A program made the translations under genes and the position numbers. 7,482 bases of DNA from Lachnospiraceae bacterium (lineage in GTDB: Bacteria; Bacillota; Clostridia; Lachnospirales; Lachnospiraceae): positions 1-7,482 of the forward strand of contig JAFRCB010000230.1 of assembly GCA_017404585.1 (NCBI GenBank), given 5' to 3'. The notes beneath the pieces were generated by a model. It was given only the letters and a program-made list of their open reading frames with translations, made no database searches and was not told where the DNA came from. The first letter of the stretch is position 1, and each line of letters starts with the position of its first letter. Shown one piece after another: positions 1 to 5,696 of this stretch.

Positions 1-2
1 GA

Positions 3-656
3 ATGAAGAAAGAACTGATTGAAGAGATCCGTAAGATGGATACGGCAAGCATCTCCGATGCAATGGATAAACTGGGAATCCCGTGCGGCCTGCTGGGAAT
101 TCAGGCGGTCATCCCGGGGTACAAGATCTGTGGTGAGGCATTTACGGTCCATTATGTACCGTGTGGTATGGTGAAGGGAACAGTCGGAGACTTTATCGAT
201 GATGTGGAGCCGGGTCAGGTGGTCGTTATCGATAACGCCGGACGCAACTACTGCACAGTCTGGGGAGATATCATGACATACACGGCAAAGACCAAGGGCA
301 TTGAGGGCACGCTGATCGACGGCGTATGCCGCGACGTGAACGGAATCAAAGAACTGGATTACGCAATTTACACAAAGGGCAAATACATGGTCACCGGCAA
401 GGAGCGAGTGGAAGTTGACAAAGTGAATGTCCCGGTAGCGATCTCCGGTGTACAGGTCCGTCCCGGCGATATCATCCTCGGCGACGACTCCGGCGCACTG
501 TGTATCCCCGCTGAGGTGGCAGGCGAAATCCTGAAGATCGCAAAGAAAATTGAGGAGACAGAACAGAAGATTATCGCTGAAGTGAAGAACGGCAGCACGC
601 TGAAGGCAGCGAGAGAGAAGCTCGGCTACCACCATCTGCAGTCAAAGGAAGCGTAA
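3..656 (+). CDS. RraA family protein (HMG/CHA aldolase-like), first copy
   Basis: A 217-residue cytosolic protein of the RraA/HMG aldolase family. Members are metal-dependent class II pyruvate aldolases (4-hydroxy-4-methyl-2-oxoglutarate to two pyruvates) that often also decarboxylate oxaloacetate. The core signature is visible at about residues 87-111: WGDI, then KGIEG, then LIDGVCRD. Arg110 and Asp111 match the family's pyruvate-binding arginine and metal-associated aspartate. The PGD..LGDDSGALCIP segment (about 154-170) is the conserved C-terminal part of the fold. The length is normal, and MKKELIEEI..MDTASISDAMD is a typical N-terminus, so the ATG at base 3 is probably the true start, although its ribosome binding site lies outside the window. 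The membrane protein gene starts 21 nt downstream, so they are probably cotranscribed. E. coli RraA inhibits RNase E, but a metabolic role is more likely here. Family assignment is firm; the substrate is unknown. Confidence 0.9.
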   Translation: MKKELIEEIRKMDTASISDAMDKLGIPCGLLGIQAVIPGYKICGEAFTVHYVPCGMVKGTVGDFIDDVEPGQVVVIDNAGRNYCTVWGDIMTYTAKTKGIEGTLIDGVCRDVNGIKELDYAIYTKGKYMVTGKERVEVDKVNVPVAISGVQVRPGDIILGDDSGALCIPAEVAGEILKIAKKIEETEQKIIAEVKNGSTLKAAREKLGYHHLQSKEA

Positions 657-677
657 TCGGGAAGAAAGGGGAAAACC

Positions 678-1871
678 ATGGAAAAAGTAAAAAAGCAGTC
701 CGGATTTGCAGCCGTCTTTTCCATCTGCGCGGTCATGTACAGCGCCTATGTCGGTCCGGGATTCGCATCCGGCACACAGACAGTATCGTACTTTTTGAAT
801 AAGGGCTATATCGGCGTCATCATTGGTCCGATCGTGGCAGGTCTGCTGTGCTTCATTTTCAACCTGCTGCTCTTCGAAATTAACCGGATCTACAAGCCGA
901 AAACTTACCGCGAAGCTTACAACACAATTTATCGCAACAAGGCGCTGCAGATATTCTTCGGCACCTTCAAGGAAATCCAGGTCATCGTGGTCGTCCTGAT
1001 TGCCCTGTCCGCACAGATTTCCACAACGGCGATCCTGCTCAACACAATGTTCGGCATTCCGAAAATGCTAGGAACCGTATTGTTCTGCTCGGCGGTCCTT
1101 CTGCTGGCCCTCTGGGGCGCGGACCTGCTCCGCAAAGTCGGCACAGTTCTCGGCATCTGCATCCTTGTAATCTGCGGCTATGTCGCTGTGATCTGCCTGG
1201 GCAATGCAACTCCCGGCGCTCTCGAGTTCCTGAGCAGCCATGTATCTTACACAGAGTTCGGATACACGGCTCCTCGCGCATGGTTCTCCATGCTGATGAT
1301 CGTAGTTTTCTTCATGAACGGATATGAAGCCTGCGTTCCGGCGTCGATCGGCATCATCAACACAAGAAAAGATGTTTTCGTGGAATCTCTTGTGACCGCT
1401 CTGCTCTGCGCGCTGTCAACAATGATCTTCACATTCATATTTGCATCCGGTATGCCGGGTATTCTTCAGGAAGAAATTCCGACCCTCTGGGCAATTGACA
1501 ATCTGTCAAATGCGGGATTTATCTCCAGGATCCTGTATGTGGTATTTGCAATCTCAGCTATGCTGAGCAGCAGCGTTGCCTTCATTTTCACAGTATGCAA
1601 CCGCTTTGAGCCGATAATCGCGAAAGCGCTGCCGAAGAGCAACGGGTTCTCGAGAAAATTCGTCATTGCCATCATTTTCATCCTGATCTGCACATTCGGA
1701 AGCTCCTTCGGCCTCCTGAATATCATCAAATACGGATACGGCACATTCACGACCATCGTCGGACCGGTCATGCTGATCCCGCTCATTGTATCCGTACCTT
1801 ACCGTCTCATGAAGGACCGCCAGAACGGCATCCTTAATGACAACTATGACCAGATTAAAGAAGCAGAATAA
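678..1871 (+). CDS. YkvI-like multi-pass membrane protein (putative transporter)
   Basis: A 397-residue integral membrane protein resembling the Bacillus YkvI family, which has distant similarity to the APC transporter superfamily. The N-terminal segment (residues 10-40) carries the family hallmark GPGFASGTQTVSYF, similar to the GAGFASGQE motif of YkvI proteins. I read about ten hydrophobic segments, near residues 10-28, 45-66, 98-121, 130-148, 154-174, 201-221, 235-258, 282-306, 327-349 and 356-373. The C-terminus is short, charged and probably cytoplasmic. An AAAGGGGA ribosome binding site sits just before the ATG. The gene lies 21 nt after one RraA-like gene and 24 nt before another, so it is probably the permease for their substrate, perhaps a carboxylate or hydroxy/keto acid. 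That role is inferred from context only, since no YkvI member's substrate is known to me with certainty. Confidence 0.8.
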   Translation: MEKVKKQSGFAAVFSICAVMYSAYVGPGFASGTQTVSYFLNKGYIGVIIGPIVAGLLCFIFNLLLFEINRIYKPKTYREAYNTIYRNKALQIFFGTFKEIQVIVVVLIALSAQISTTAILLNTMFGIPKMLGTVLFCSAVLLLALWGADLLRKVGTVLGICILVICGYVAVICLGNATPGALEFLSSHVSYTEFGYTAPRAWFSMLMIVVFFMNGYEACVPASIGIINTRKDVFVESLVTALLCALSTMIFTFIFASGMPGILQEEIPTLWAIDNLSNAGFISRILYVVFAISAMLSSSVAFIFTVCNRFEPIIAKALPKSNGFSRKFVIAIIFILICTFGSSFGLLNIIKYGYGTFTTIVGPVMLIPLIVSVPYRLMKDRQNGILNDNYDQIKEAE

Positions 1872-1895
1872 AGAAAGACATCGAGGAGACAGATT

Positions 1896-2546
1896 ATGAT
1901 TCTTACTGAAGAAAAGCGCAGAGAACTGCTGGTCCTGCCCACCGGTAATGTGGCAGACAACAATACAGACGTGCCTCGTCAGGGCACAATGGATTCCGGC
2001 ATCAAGCCGATCGACCCGAAGTCGAGAATGCTCGGAAGAGCGGTCACGGTGCAGTGCTATCCGGGCGACAATCTTGCCCTCCATCAGGGAATATATGCAG
2101 CCGAGCCGGGTGACGTGCTGATTCTTGACTGCCACGGTTATACGGAGGCCGGCCACTTTGGCGATATTATGGCGCTGGCTTGCCAGATGCGGGGTATCGC
2201 GGGCGTGGTCATCGACGGCAGCTGCCGTGATTCCGAGGATATTAAGGAGCTTGGCCTGCCGGTATTTGTCAGAGGATTCAATCCGTCAGGCACCGTGAAG
2301 GCAAGCCTCGGAAAGGTGAATGTGCCTGTGACCTGCGGCGGGGTCCGCGTTAACCCCGGCGACATGGTGCTCGGCGACTGTGACGGTGTGGTCGTGATCC
2401 CGCGTGAGAAGGAGGATCAGGTGTTTGAGAAGGCGCAGGCCAAGTTCGCCAAGGAGGAGAAGCTCGTGGAGGAGCTGAAGGCCGGCAAGACGACGCTGGA
2501 AATCTATGGTTTTGATAAGCTGATCAAGAAGCTGGAAGAGTTATAA
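1896..2546 (+). CDS. RraA family protein (HMG/CHA aldolase-like), second copy
   Basis: A 216-residue RraA-like protein, clearly homologous to but well diverged from the protein at 3-656. It retains the catalytic signature at about residues 88-112: FGDI, then RGIAG, then VIDGSCRD, with Arg111 and Asp112 at the pyruvate- and metal-binding positions. It also has the PGD.VLGDCDGVVVIP segment. The N-terminal half differs from the first copy (TGNVADNNTDVPRQGTMDSG in place of TASISDAMDKLG), so this is not a recent duplicate. GAGGAG lies 7 nt before the ATG. It is the last gene of the three-gene operon, with a strong terminator 16 nt after its TAA. The two proteins could be separate enzymes with related substrates or could form a mixed oligomer, since the family is trimeric or hexameric with inter-subunit active sites. 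The choice cannot be made from sequence. Confidence 0.88.
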   Translation: MILTEEKRRELLVLPTGNVADNNTDVPRQGTMDSGIKPIDPKSRMLGRAVTVQCYPGDNLALHQGIYAAEPGDVLILDCHGYTEAGHFGDIMALACQMRGIAGVVIDGSCRDSEDIKELGLPVFVRGFNPSGTVKASLGKVNVPVTCGGVRVNPGDMVLGDCDGVVVIPREKEDQVFEKAQAKFAKEEKLVEELKAGKTTLEIYGFDKLIKKLEEL

Positions 2547-2562
2547 TATAGCGGTGATTTGG

Positions 2563-2597
2563 GGACGGTTCTTTTCACTTGAAAGAACCGTCCTTTT
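2563..2597 (+). terminator. Rho-independent terminator of the RraA-YkvI-RraA operon
   Basis: A perfect 12-bp stem (2563-2574 paired with 2582-2593, plus one possible T-G pair) encloses a short loop and is followed by TTTT at 2594-2597. It begins 16 nt after the stop of the second RraA-like gene. The left arm, GGGGACGGTTCTTTT, recurs in related form at 3937, 4360 and inverted at 4592-4606, so the terminator also belongs to a repeat family. Confidence 0.85.
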
Positions 2598-2627
2598 ACG
2601 CGTGGATTTGTGGTAGAATTACATCAT
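2595..2627 (+). promoter_or_regulatory. Candidate promoter for the serine dehydratase-ridA genes
   Basis: An extended -10 box, TGGTAGAAT (2611-2619), lies between the terminator and the serine dehydratase gene, about 95 nt before its ATG. No good -35 hexamer is visible at 17 nt, and an extended -10 could compensate. The surrounding GTGGTAGAATTACATCA matches 14 of 17 positions of a box before the hydrolase gene (4621-4637). From 2628 to the ribosome binding site at 2698 I see only AT-rich leader with no riboswitch I recognise. Confidence 0.35.
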
Positions 2628-2715
2628 AAGCTGCTTAAAAAAATAAAGAGGGCTTATGATTATCAAAAGGTGGAATTCCTCGATTGAAAAAACAGGGAAA
2701 GGAGCTGCCACTTAG

Positions 2716-3849
2716 ATGAATAGCATAACAAGTGTATACAAAATAGGTAACGGCCCCTCAAGCTCACACACAGTCGGTCCCTATCATGCCGCGCGGACTT
2801 TCGGCGCCCGTTACCCGGATGCCGACGCGTACGAGGTCACACTGTTCGGCTCTCTGGCCTTCACCGGCGAGGGGCACGGCACCAGCAAGGCCATAAGAGA
2901 GGGCTTGCCCGGCGCGAAGGTGGTTTTCGACCGGGAGACAAAAGAGGAAGATCTGCCGCATCCGAACACAATGCTCTTTAAGGCCTTTAAGAACGGAAAA
3001 GAGATTGCGGCTGTGCGGATTTTCAGTATCGGCGGCGGGTCGATCCGCATTGAAAATGAAGCCTCTGATGAGGACAAGGAAGTTTACCCGCAGAAGAATT
3101 TTTCGGAGATCGTCGCCCTGTGCAATCAGGAGAATATCAAGATCATTCAGCTGATATATATTCTGGAAGGATACACGCTGCGCGAAAAATTGCGCACGGT
3201 CTGGCATGCCATGCAGGAGTCGATCAGGCGCGGTCTTAAGACGGAAGGGGTTCTCCCCGGCGGGCTGGGCCTGACAAGAAAAGCGAAGTTCCTGTACGAG
3301 AAGCGCTGCTATAATGAGAGCGCGGATGTTGCTATGAACAGGGTCATCGCGGCCTATGCTTATGCCGCAGCCGAAGAGAATGCGGCTGAAAAAGTCGTAG
3401 TGACCGCACCGACCTGCGGCAGCTGCGGCGTTCTGCCCTCGATTCTCTATTATATGTACAAGGACAGAGGCTTTCCGGAGGAGGAGATCCTTGATGCGCT
3501 TGCTGTCGCCGGCCTCATCGGCAATGTGATCCGTACAAATGCCAGCATCTCCGGCGCTGAGTGCGGCTGCCAGGCGGAAATCGGGAGCGCTTGCTCCATG
3601 GCGGCAGCGGCCGTCGCCCAGCTCTACGGGCTGAGCATCGACCAGATCGAGTATGCAGCCGAGATCGCGATGGAGCATAACCTCGGACTGACCTGTGACC
3701 CTGTCGGCGGGCTTGTGCAGATCCCCTGCATAGAGCGAAATGCTGTCGCCGCGATGCGTGCGCTGAGCGCGGTCAATCTGTCGAGGTTCCTGTATGAGAC
3801 TCGGAAGATATCATTTGATGAAGTCGTGGCGACTATGTACCGCACCTGA
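2716..3849 (+). CDS. sdaA: L-serine ammonia-lyase, iron-sulfur-dependent, cut short by an in-frame TGA
   Basis: Single-chain L-serine dehydratase, which converts L-serine via 2-aminoacrylate to pyruvate and ammonia using an oxygen-labile [4Fe-4S] cluster. The N-terminal beta domain (about 1-150) carries GPSSSHTVGP at 13-22, SIGGGSI at 104-110 and the HPNTM motif at 82-86. The alpha domain (about 155 onward) has VLPGGL at 179-184, APTCGSCG at 231-238, NASISGAECGCQ at 275-286, SACSMAAAA at 291-299 and LTCDPVGGLVQIPCIERNA at 325-343. Cys237, Cys285 and Cys293 are likely cluster ligands by family position. The open frame stops after TMYRT at residue 377. The family normally continues TG.D...YRETS.GGLA, and that continuation is encoded in the same frame after the TGA. 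AAAGGAG precedes the ATG at 11 nt. The downstream ridA handles the reactive product. Truncation removes the C-terminal tail, so activity is uncertain unless the TGA is read through or is a sequence error. Confidence 0.85.
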   Translation: MNSITSVYKIGNGPSSSHTVGPYHAARTFGARYPDADAYEVTLFGSLAFTGEGHGTSKAIREGLPGAKVVFDRETKEEDLPHPNTMLFKAFKNGKEIAAVRIFSIGGGSIRIENEASDEDKEVYPQKNFSEIVALCNQENIKIIQLIYILEGYTLREKLRTVWHAMQESIRRGLKTEGVLPGGLGLTRKAKFLYEKRCYNESADVAMNRVIAAYAYAAAEENAAEKVVVTAPTCGSCGVLPSILYYMYKDRGFPEEEILDALAVAGLIGNVIRTNASISGAECGCQAEIGSACSMAAAAVAQLYGLSIDQIEYAAEIAMEHNLGLTCDPVGGLVQIPCIERNAVAAMRALSAVNLSRFLYETRKISFDEVVATMYRT

Positions 3850-3927
3850 CTGGACATGAACGAGAAGTATCGTGAGACATCGAATGGTGGTCTTGCCCAG
3901 ATTTATCTGGAGTATCTGCAGGCTTAA
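3850..3927 (+). pseudogene. sdaA: Severed C-terminal segment of the serine dehydratase
   Basis: Directly after the TGA at 3847-3849, and in the same frame, 25 codons read LDMNEKYRETSNGGLA followed by nine more residues and TAA. This is the conserved end of iron-sulfur serine dehydratases. The TGA replaces the glycine of the T-G-x-D motif, consistent with one GGA-to-TGA change. With the gap read through, the protein would be 403 residues, the usual length for this single-chain clostridial type. No other lesion is visible, so the change is recent, artefactual or tolerated. Confidence 0.8.
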
Positions 3928-3936
3928 AAGTGAATT

Positions 3937-3961
3937 GGGGACTGTCGCATTAGACGGTGTC
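3937..3961 (+). repeat. Partial copy of the GGGGAC repeat with weak hairpin
   Basis: GGGGACTGTC in the sdaA-ridA gap resembles the outer end of the repeats at 2561 and 4360. Bases 3940-3946 can pair with 3953-3961 (GAC-TGTC with GACG-GT-GTC), leaving a 2-nt bulge and a 6-nt loop. There is no T tract after it, so it should not stop transcription into ridA, whose ribosome binding site AAAGGAG starts at 3968. Confidence 0.4.
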
Positions 3962-3980
3962 TGTATGAAAGGAGAAAAAT

Positions 3981-4349
3981 ATGAAAGTCATTGAAACCAC
4001 AAAAGCACCCGCCGCGATTGGTCCGTATTCGCAGGCATATGAAGTGAACGGTATTATTTTTACATCCGGTCAGATCCCGGTAGATCCGGCAGACGGCTCG
4101 ATACCGGAAGGAATCGCTGCTCAGGCAGAACAGAGCTGCAGGAATGTCGGAGCAATTCTTGAAGCCGGCGGAAGCTCATATGCAAAGGTCTTTAAGACCA
4201 CATGCTTCCTTGCGGATATGGGTGATTTCGCTGCGTTCAACGAAGTGTACGCAAAGTACTTTACTTCGCGTCCTGCCCGCAGCTGTGTCGCGGTCCGTAC
4301 ACTGCCGAAGGGCGTGCTCTGTGAGATCGAGGCAGTTGCCGAGAAATAA
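3981..4349 (+). CDS. ridA: RidA family 2-iminobutanoate/2-iminopropanoate deaminase
   Basis: A 122-residue cytosolic protein of the RidA (YjgF/YER057c/UK114) family. It hydrolyses reactive enamine/imine intermediates such as 2-aminoacrylate to ketoacids and ammonia, protecting pyridoxal-phosphate enzymes. The family pattern is clear: AAIGPYSQA (11-19), FTSGQIPVDP (27-36), VFKTTCFLADM (70-80), FNEVYAKYF (86-94), RPARSCVAV (97-105) and LPKGVLCEIEAVA (108-120). Arg106 corresponds to the catalytic Arg105 of E. coli RidA. Length is normal. AAAGGAG lies 6 nt upstream of the ATG. It starts about 54 nt after the end of the full-length serine dehydratase frame, with no terminator seen between, so the two are probably cotranscribed. 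The link is direct because serine dehydratase releases the 2-aminoacrylate that RidA consumes. Membership of the true RidA subgroup (rather than Rid1-7) is likely from the retained arginine. Confidence 0.92.
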   Translation: MKVIETTKAPAAIGPYSQAYEVNGIIFTSGQIPVDPADGSIPEGIAAQAEQSCRNVGAILEAGGSSYAKVFKTTCFLADMGDFAAFNEVYAKYFTSRPARSCVAVRTLPKGVLCEIEAVAEK

Positions 4350-4357
4350 GACGAATG

Positions 4358-4608
4358 ATGGGGATGGTTCTTTTCGCGTGAAGAAATAATACAGGCGGGC
4401 TGCAGCGAAGCTCAGAATCCGTCGCAAACATCATCTTCATCGAAAAACGCAGGTCCTTTCTGTGAGCTTTAAAAAAGCTAAAGCTTTTTTGATCTCACAG
4501 GGAAGGACCTGCAATGTTTTTCTCACGAAGATGGATGCTTTGCTCCGGAAACGGAGTGCGATAACAGCTAGCCTGAACCAATGCTTCACGCGAAAAGAAC
4601 TGTCCCAT
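4358..4608. repeat. About 250-nt nested near-palindrome (MITE-like or structured RNA element)
   Basis: This fills most of the gap between ridA and the hydrolase gene, and I find no gene in it. The outer arms 4361-4383 and 4584-4606 are a 23-bp inverted repeat with 21 Watson-Crick pairs, and the two exceptions can form G-U pairs. Further inward, 4432-4438 pairs with 4527-4533, 4442-4448 with 4516-4522, 4449-4458 with 4503-4512 (GCAGGTCCTT), 4460-4466 with 4494-4500 (CTGTGAG), and 4471-4479 with 4482-4490. The stretches 4392-4430 and 4534-4580 are also roughly complementary. The whole could fold into one long hairpin on either strand. The outer ends match the repeat motif at 2561. No transposase and no clear target-site duplication is visible. 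It may also act as a transcription barrier between the flanking genes. Confidence 0.75.
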
Positions 4609-4666
4609 TTCCACTTCTAAGTGGTAATATTATATCAGTGGCAGCTGTTTCAGACTGACTTAGAAG
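4608..4666 (+). promoter_or_regulatory. Candidate promoter within a 9-bp inverted repeat, upstream of the hydrolase gene
   Basis: An AT-rich box GTGGTAATATTATATCA (4621-4637) contains extended -10-like TGGTAATAT. Alternatively TTTCCA (4608-4613) and TATATC (4631-4636) are spaced by 17 nt as a weak -35/-10 pair. A perfect 9-bp inverted repeat, CTTCTAAGT (4614-4622) and ACTTAGAAG (4658-4666), brackets the putative start region and could be an operator or leader stem. The hydrolase ribosome binding site AGGAAGGAG follows at 4692-4700. Confidence 0.35.
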
Positions 4667-4708
4667 CGACATTCTTCCTCTGCCCTAACTCAGGAAGGAG
4701 AACTCAAG

Positions 4709-5533
4709 ATGACTGAGCACATCTATGAAACCCGGTCCGGAAACATTCATTACTGGACAAATGACATTAAGCCCGACCGAATCACCCTGGTCATGCTCCC
4801 GGGCCTGACCGCCGATCACCACCTGTTCGACAAGCAGGTGAAAGCATTCCGAGGGAGATACAATGTGTTTGCGTGGGATGCACCGGGGCATGGAAAATCG
4901 AGGCCGTTTGCCCTCGACTTCACCCTCATGGATAAGAGCCGGTGGCTCCACGAAATAGTTGAGCGGGAACAGATCAAAAAGCCGGTGCTGATCGGTCAGT
5001 CCATGGGCGGTTACGTCAGCCAGTGCTTCATGGAACAGTTCCCCGGGGAAGCAGTCGGATTTGTCTCTATCGATTCCGCCCCGCTGAAGCGCCGCTATGT
5101 GACCGGCCTCGAAATATGGCTTCTCAAGCGGACCGAGCCCATGTACCGCGCGTTCCCGTGGAGCATGCTTAGGGAGCTCGGCACTAAAGGTGTCTCAAAG
5201 ACCCGATATGGGCAGGCTCTCATGCGGCACTTCGTGGATTCCTACACCAAAGACGAGTACTGCCGCCTGTCCGGCCACGGCACCGGTATGCTCGCCGATG
5301 CGATGGAGGCAGATCTGCCCTATGCGATCGACTGCCCCGCAATACTCATCTGCGGAACCCGGGATGAATCCGGTTCGGCAAAAAGTTATAACAAGAGGTG
5401 GGCGAAGCATGAGGGGCTTCCTCTTTACTGGATCCGCGGTGCGGGCCATAATGCCAATGTAGACCGGCCCGGTGAGGTCAACCGCATCATCCGGGATTTT
5501 GTGGAGTTGCTGGGTGCGAGTAAGGACAAGTAG
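4709..5533 (+). CDS. Alpha/beta fold hydrolase
   Basis: A 274-residue alpha/beta hydrolase, cytosolic, with no signal peptide. The order of motifs is standard: oxyanion-hole strand and loop LVMLPGLTADHHLF (27-40), FAWDAPGHGKS (54-64), nucleophile elbow GQSMGGY with Ser98 (96-102), acid segment ICGTRDESG with Asp219, and GAGHNAN with His247, giving a complete Ser-Asp-His triad. A lid region lies at about 125-200. The substrate (ester, lactone, amide or haloacid) cannot be read from sequence. AGGAAGGAG lies 8 nt before the ATG. The last codons and the TAG stop fall at the junction of a 71-nt tandem duplication. The stop is made by a frame shift into the second copy, whose original frame would have ended the protein slightly differently. 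The catalytic core is intact, so the protein is probably functional. Confidence 0.88.
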   Translation: MTEHIYETRSGNIHYWTNDIKPDRITLVMLPGLTADHHLFDKQVKAFRGRYNVFAWDAPGHGKSRPFALDFTLMDKSRWLHEIVEREQIKKPVLIGQSMGGYVSQCFMEQFPGEAVGFVSIDSAPLKRRYVTGLEIWLLKRTEPMYRAFPWSMLRELGTKGVSKTRYGQALMRHFVDSYTKDEYCRLSGHGTGMLADAMEADLPYAIDCPAILICGTRDESGSAKSYNKRWAKHEGLPLYWIRGAGHNANVDRPGEVNRIIRDFVELLGASKDK

Positions 5534-5601
5534 ACCGACCCGGTGAGGTCAACCGCATTATCCTCGATTATGTGGAGTCGTTGGGTGTGAGTAAAGACAA
5601 A
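5459..5601 (+). repeat. 71-nt imperfect tandem duplication of the hydrolase 3' end
   Basis: Bases 5462-5530 and 5533-5601 match at about 59 of 69 positions, with a period of 71 nt. Both copies follow the shared GTAGACCG. Because 71 is not a multiple of three, the hydrolase frame enters the second copy out of phase and meets TAG at 5531-5533. Several differences between copies are synonymous in the original frame, for example ATC/ATT, CTG/TTG and AAG/AAA. Confidence 0.85.
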
Positions 5602-5622
5602 GAGCGTCGTGTGAAGATATGA
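5533..5622 (+). pseudogene. Remnant coding end of an alpha/beta hydrolase
   Basis: In frame +1 relative to the window, 29 codons from 5533 begin DRPGEVNRII and continue through VESLGVSKDK, then six further residues, to TGA at 5620-5622. The first 23 codons match the end of the upstream hydrolase (DRPGEVNRIIRDFVELLGASKDK, written there at residues 252-274). This is either the original C-terminus displaced by the duplication or the tail of a lost second hydrolase gene. The rest of the gap, 5623-5685, shows no gene or clear terminator. Confidence 0.65.
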
Positions 5623-5696
5623 CGGAGCTTTATGTGGCAAGCCAAACGCACGCTCATTAAGGACATGATGCAGCAAGTGGTCATCGGAGGTTAAAC

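Noticed and set aside
1554..2156. Minus-strand open frame of 200 codons spanning the YkvI/RraA junction
   Set aside because: It overlaps two well-supported + strand genes and has no family resemblance or ribosome binding site that I can see.
2764..3678. Long minus-strand open frame of 304 codons
   Set aside because: It lies wholly opposite the serine dehydratase, has no recognisable domain, and is a typical antisense shadow of a GC-rich gene.
3847..3849. Selenocysteine or recoded UGA (UGA = Gly) in the serine dehydratase
   Set aside because: The expected residue is glycine, not cysteine, so selenocysteine makes little sense. TGA ends the methyltransferase and alkD-like genes and TGG encodes tryptophan throughout, so a UGA-Gly or UGA-Trp code is not supported.
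3937..3961. Terminator between the serine dehydratase and ridA
   Set aside because: The hairpin is bulged and no T tract follows, so it is unlikely to end transcription.
4144..4389. 81-codon + strand frame overlapping ridA and running into the palindrome
   Set aside because: It is out of frame with ridA, and its sequence looks like a frame shadow with no domain.
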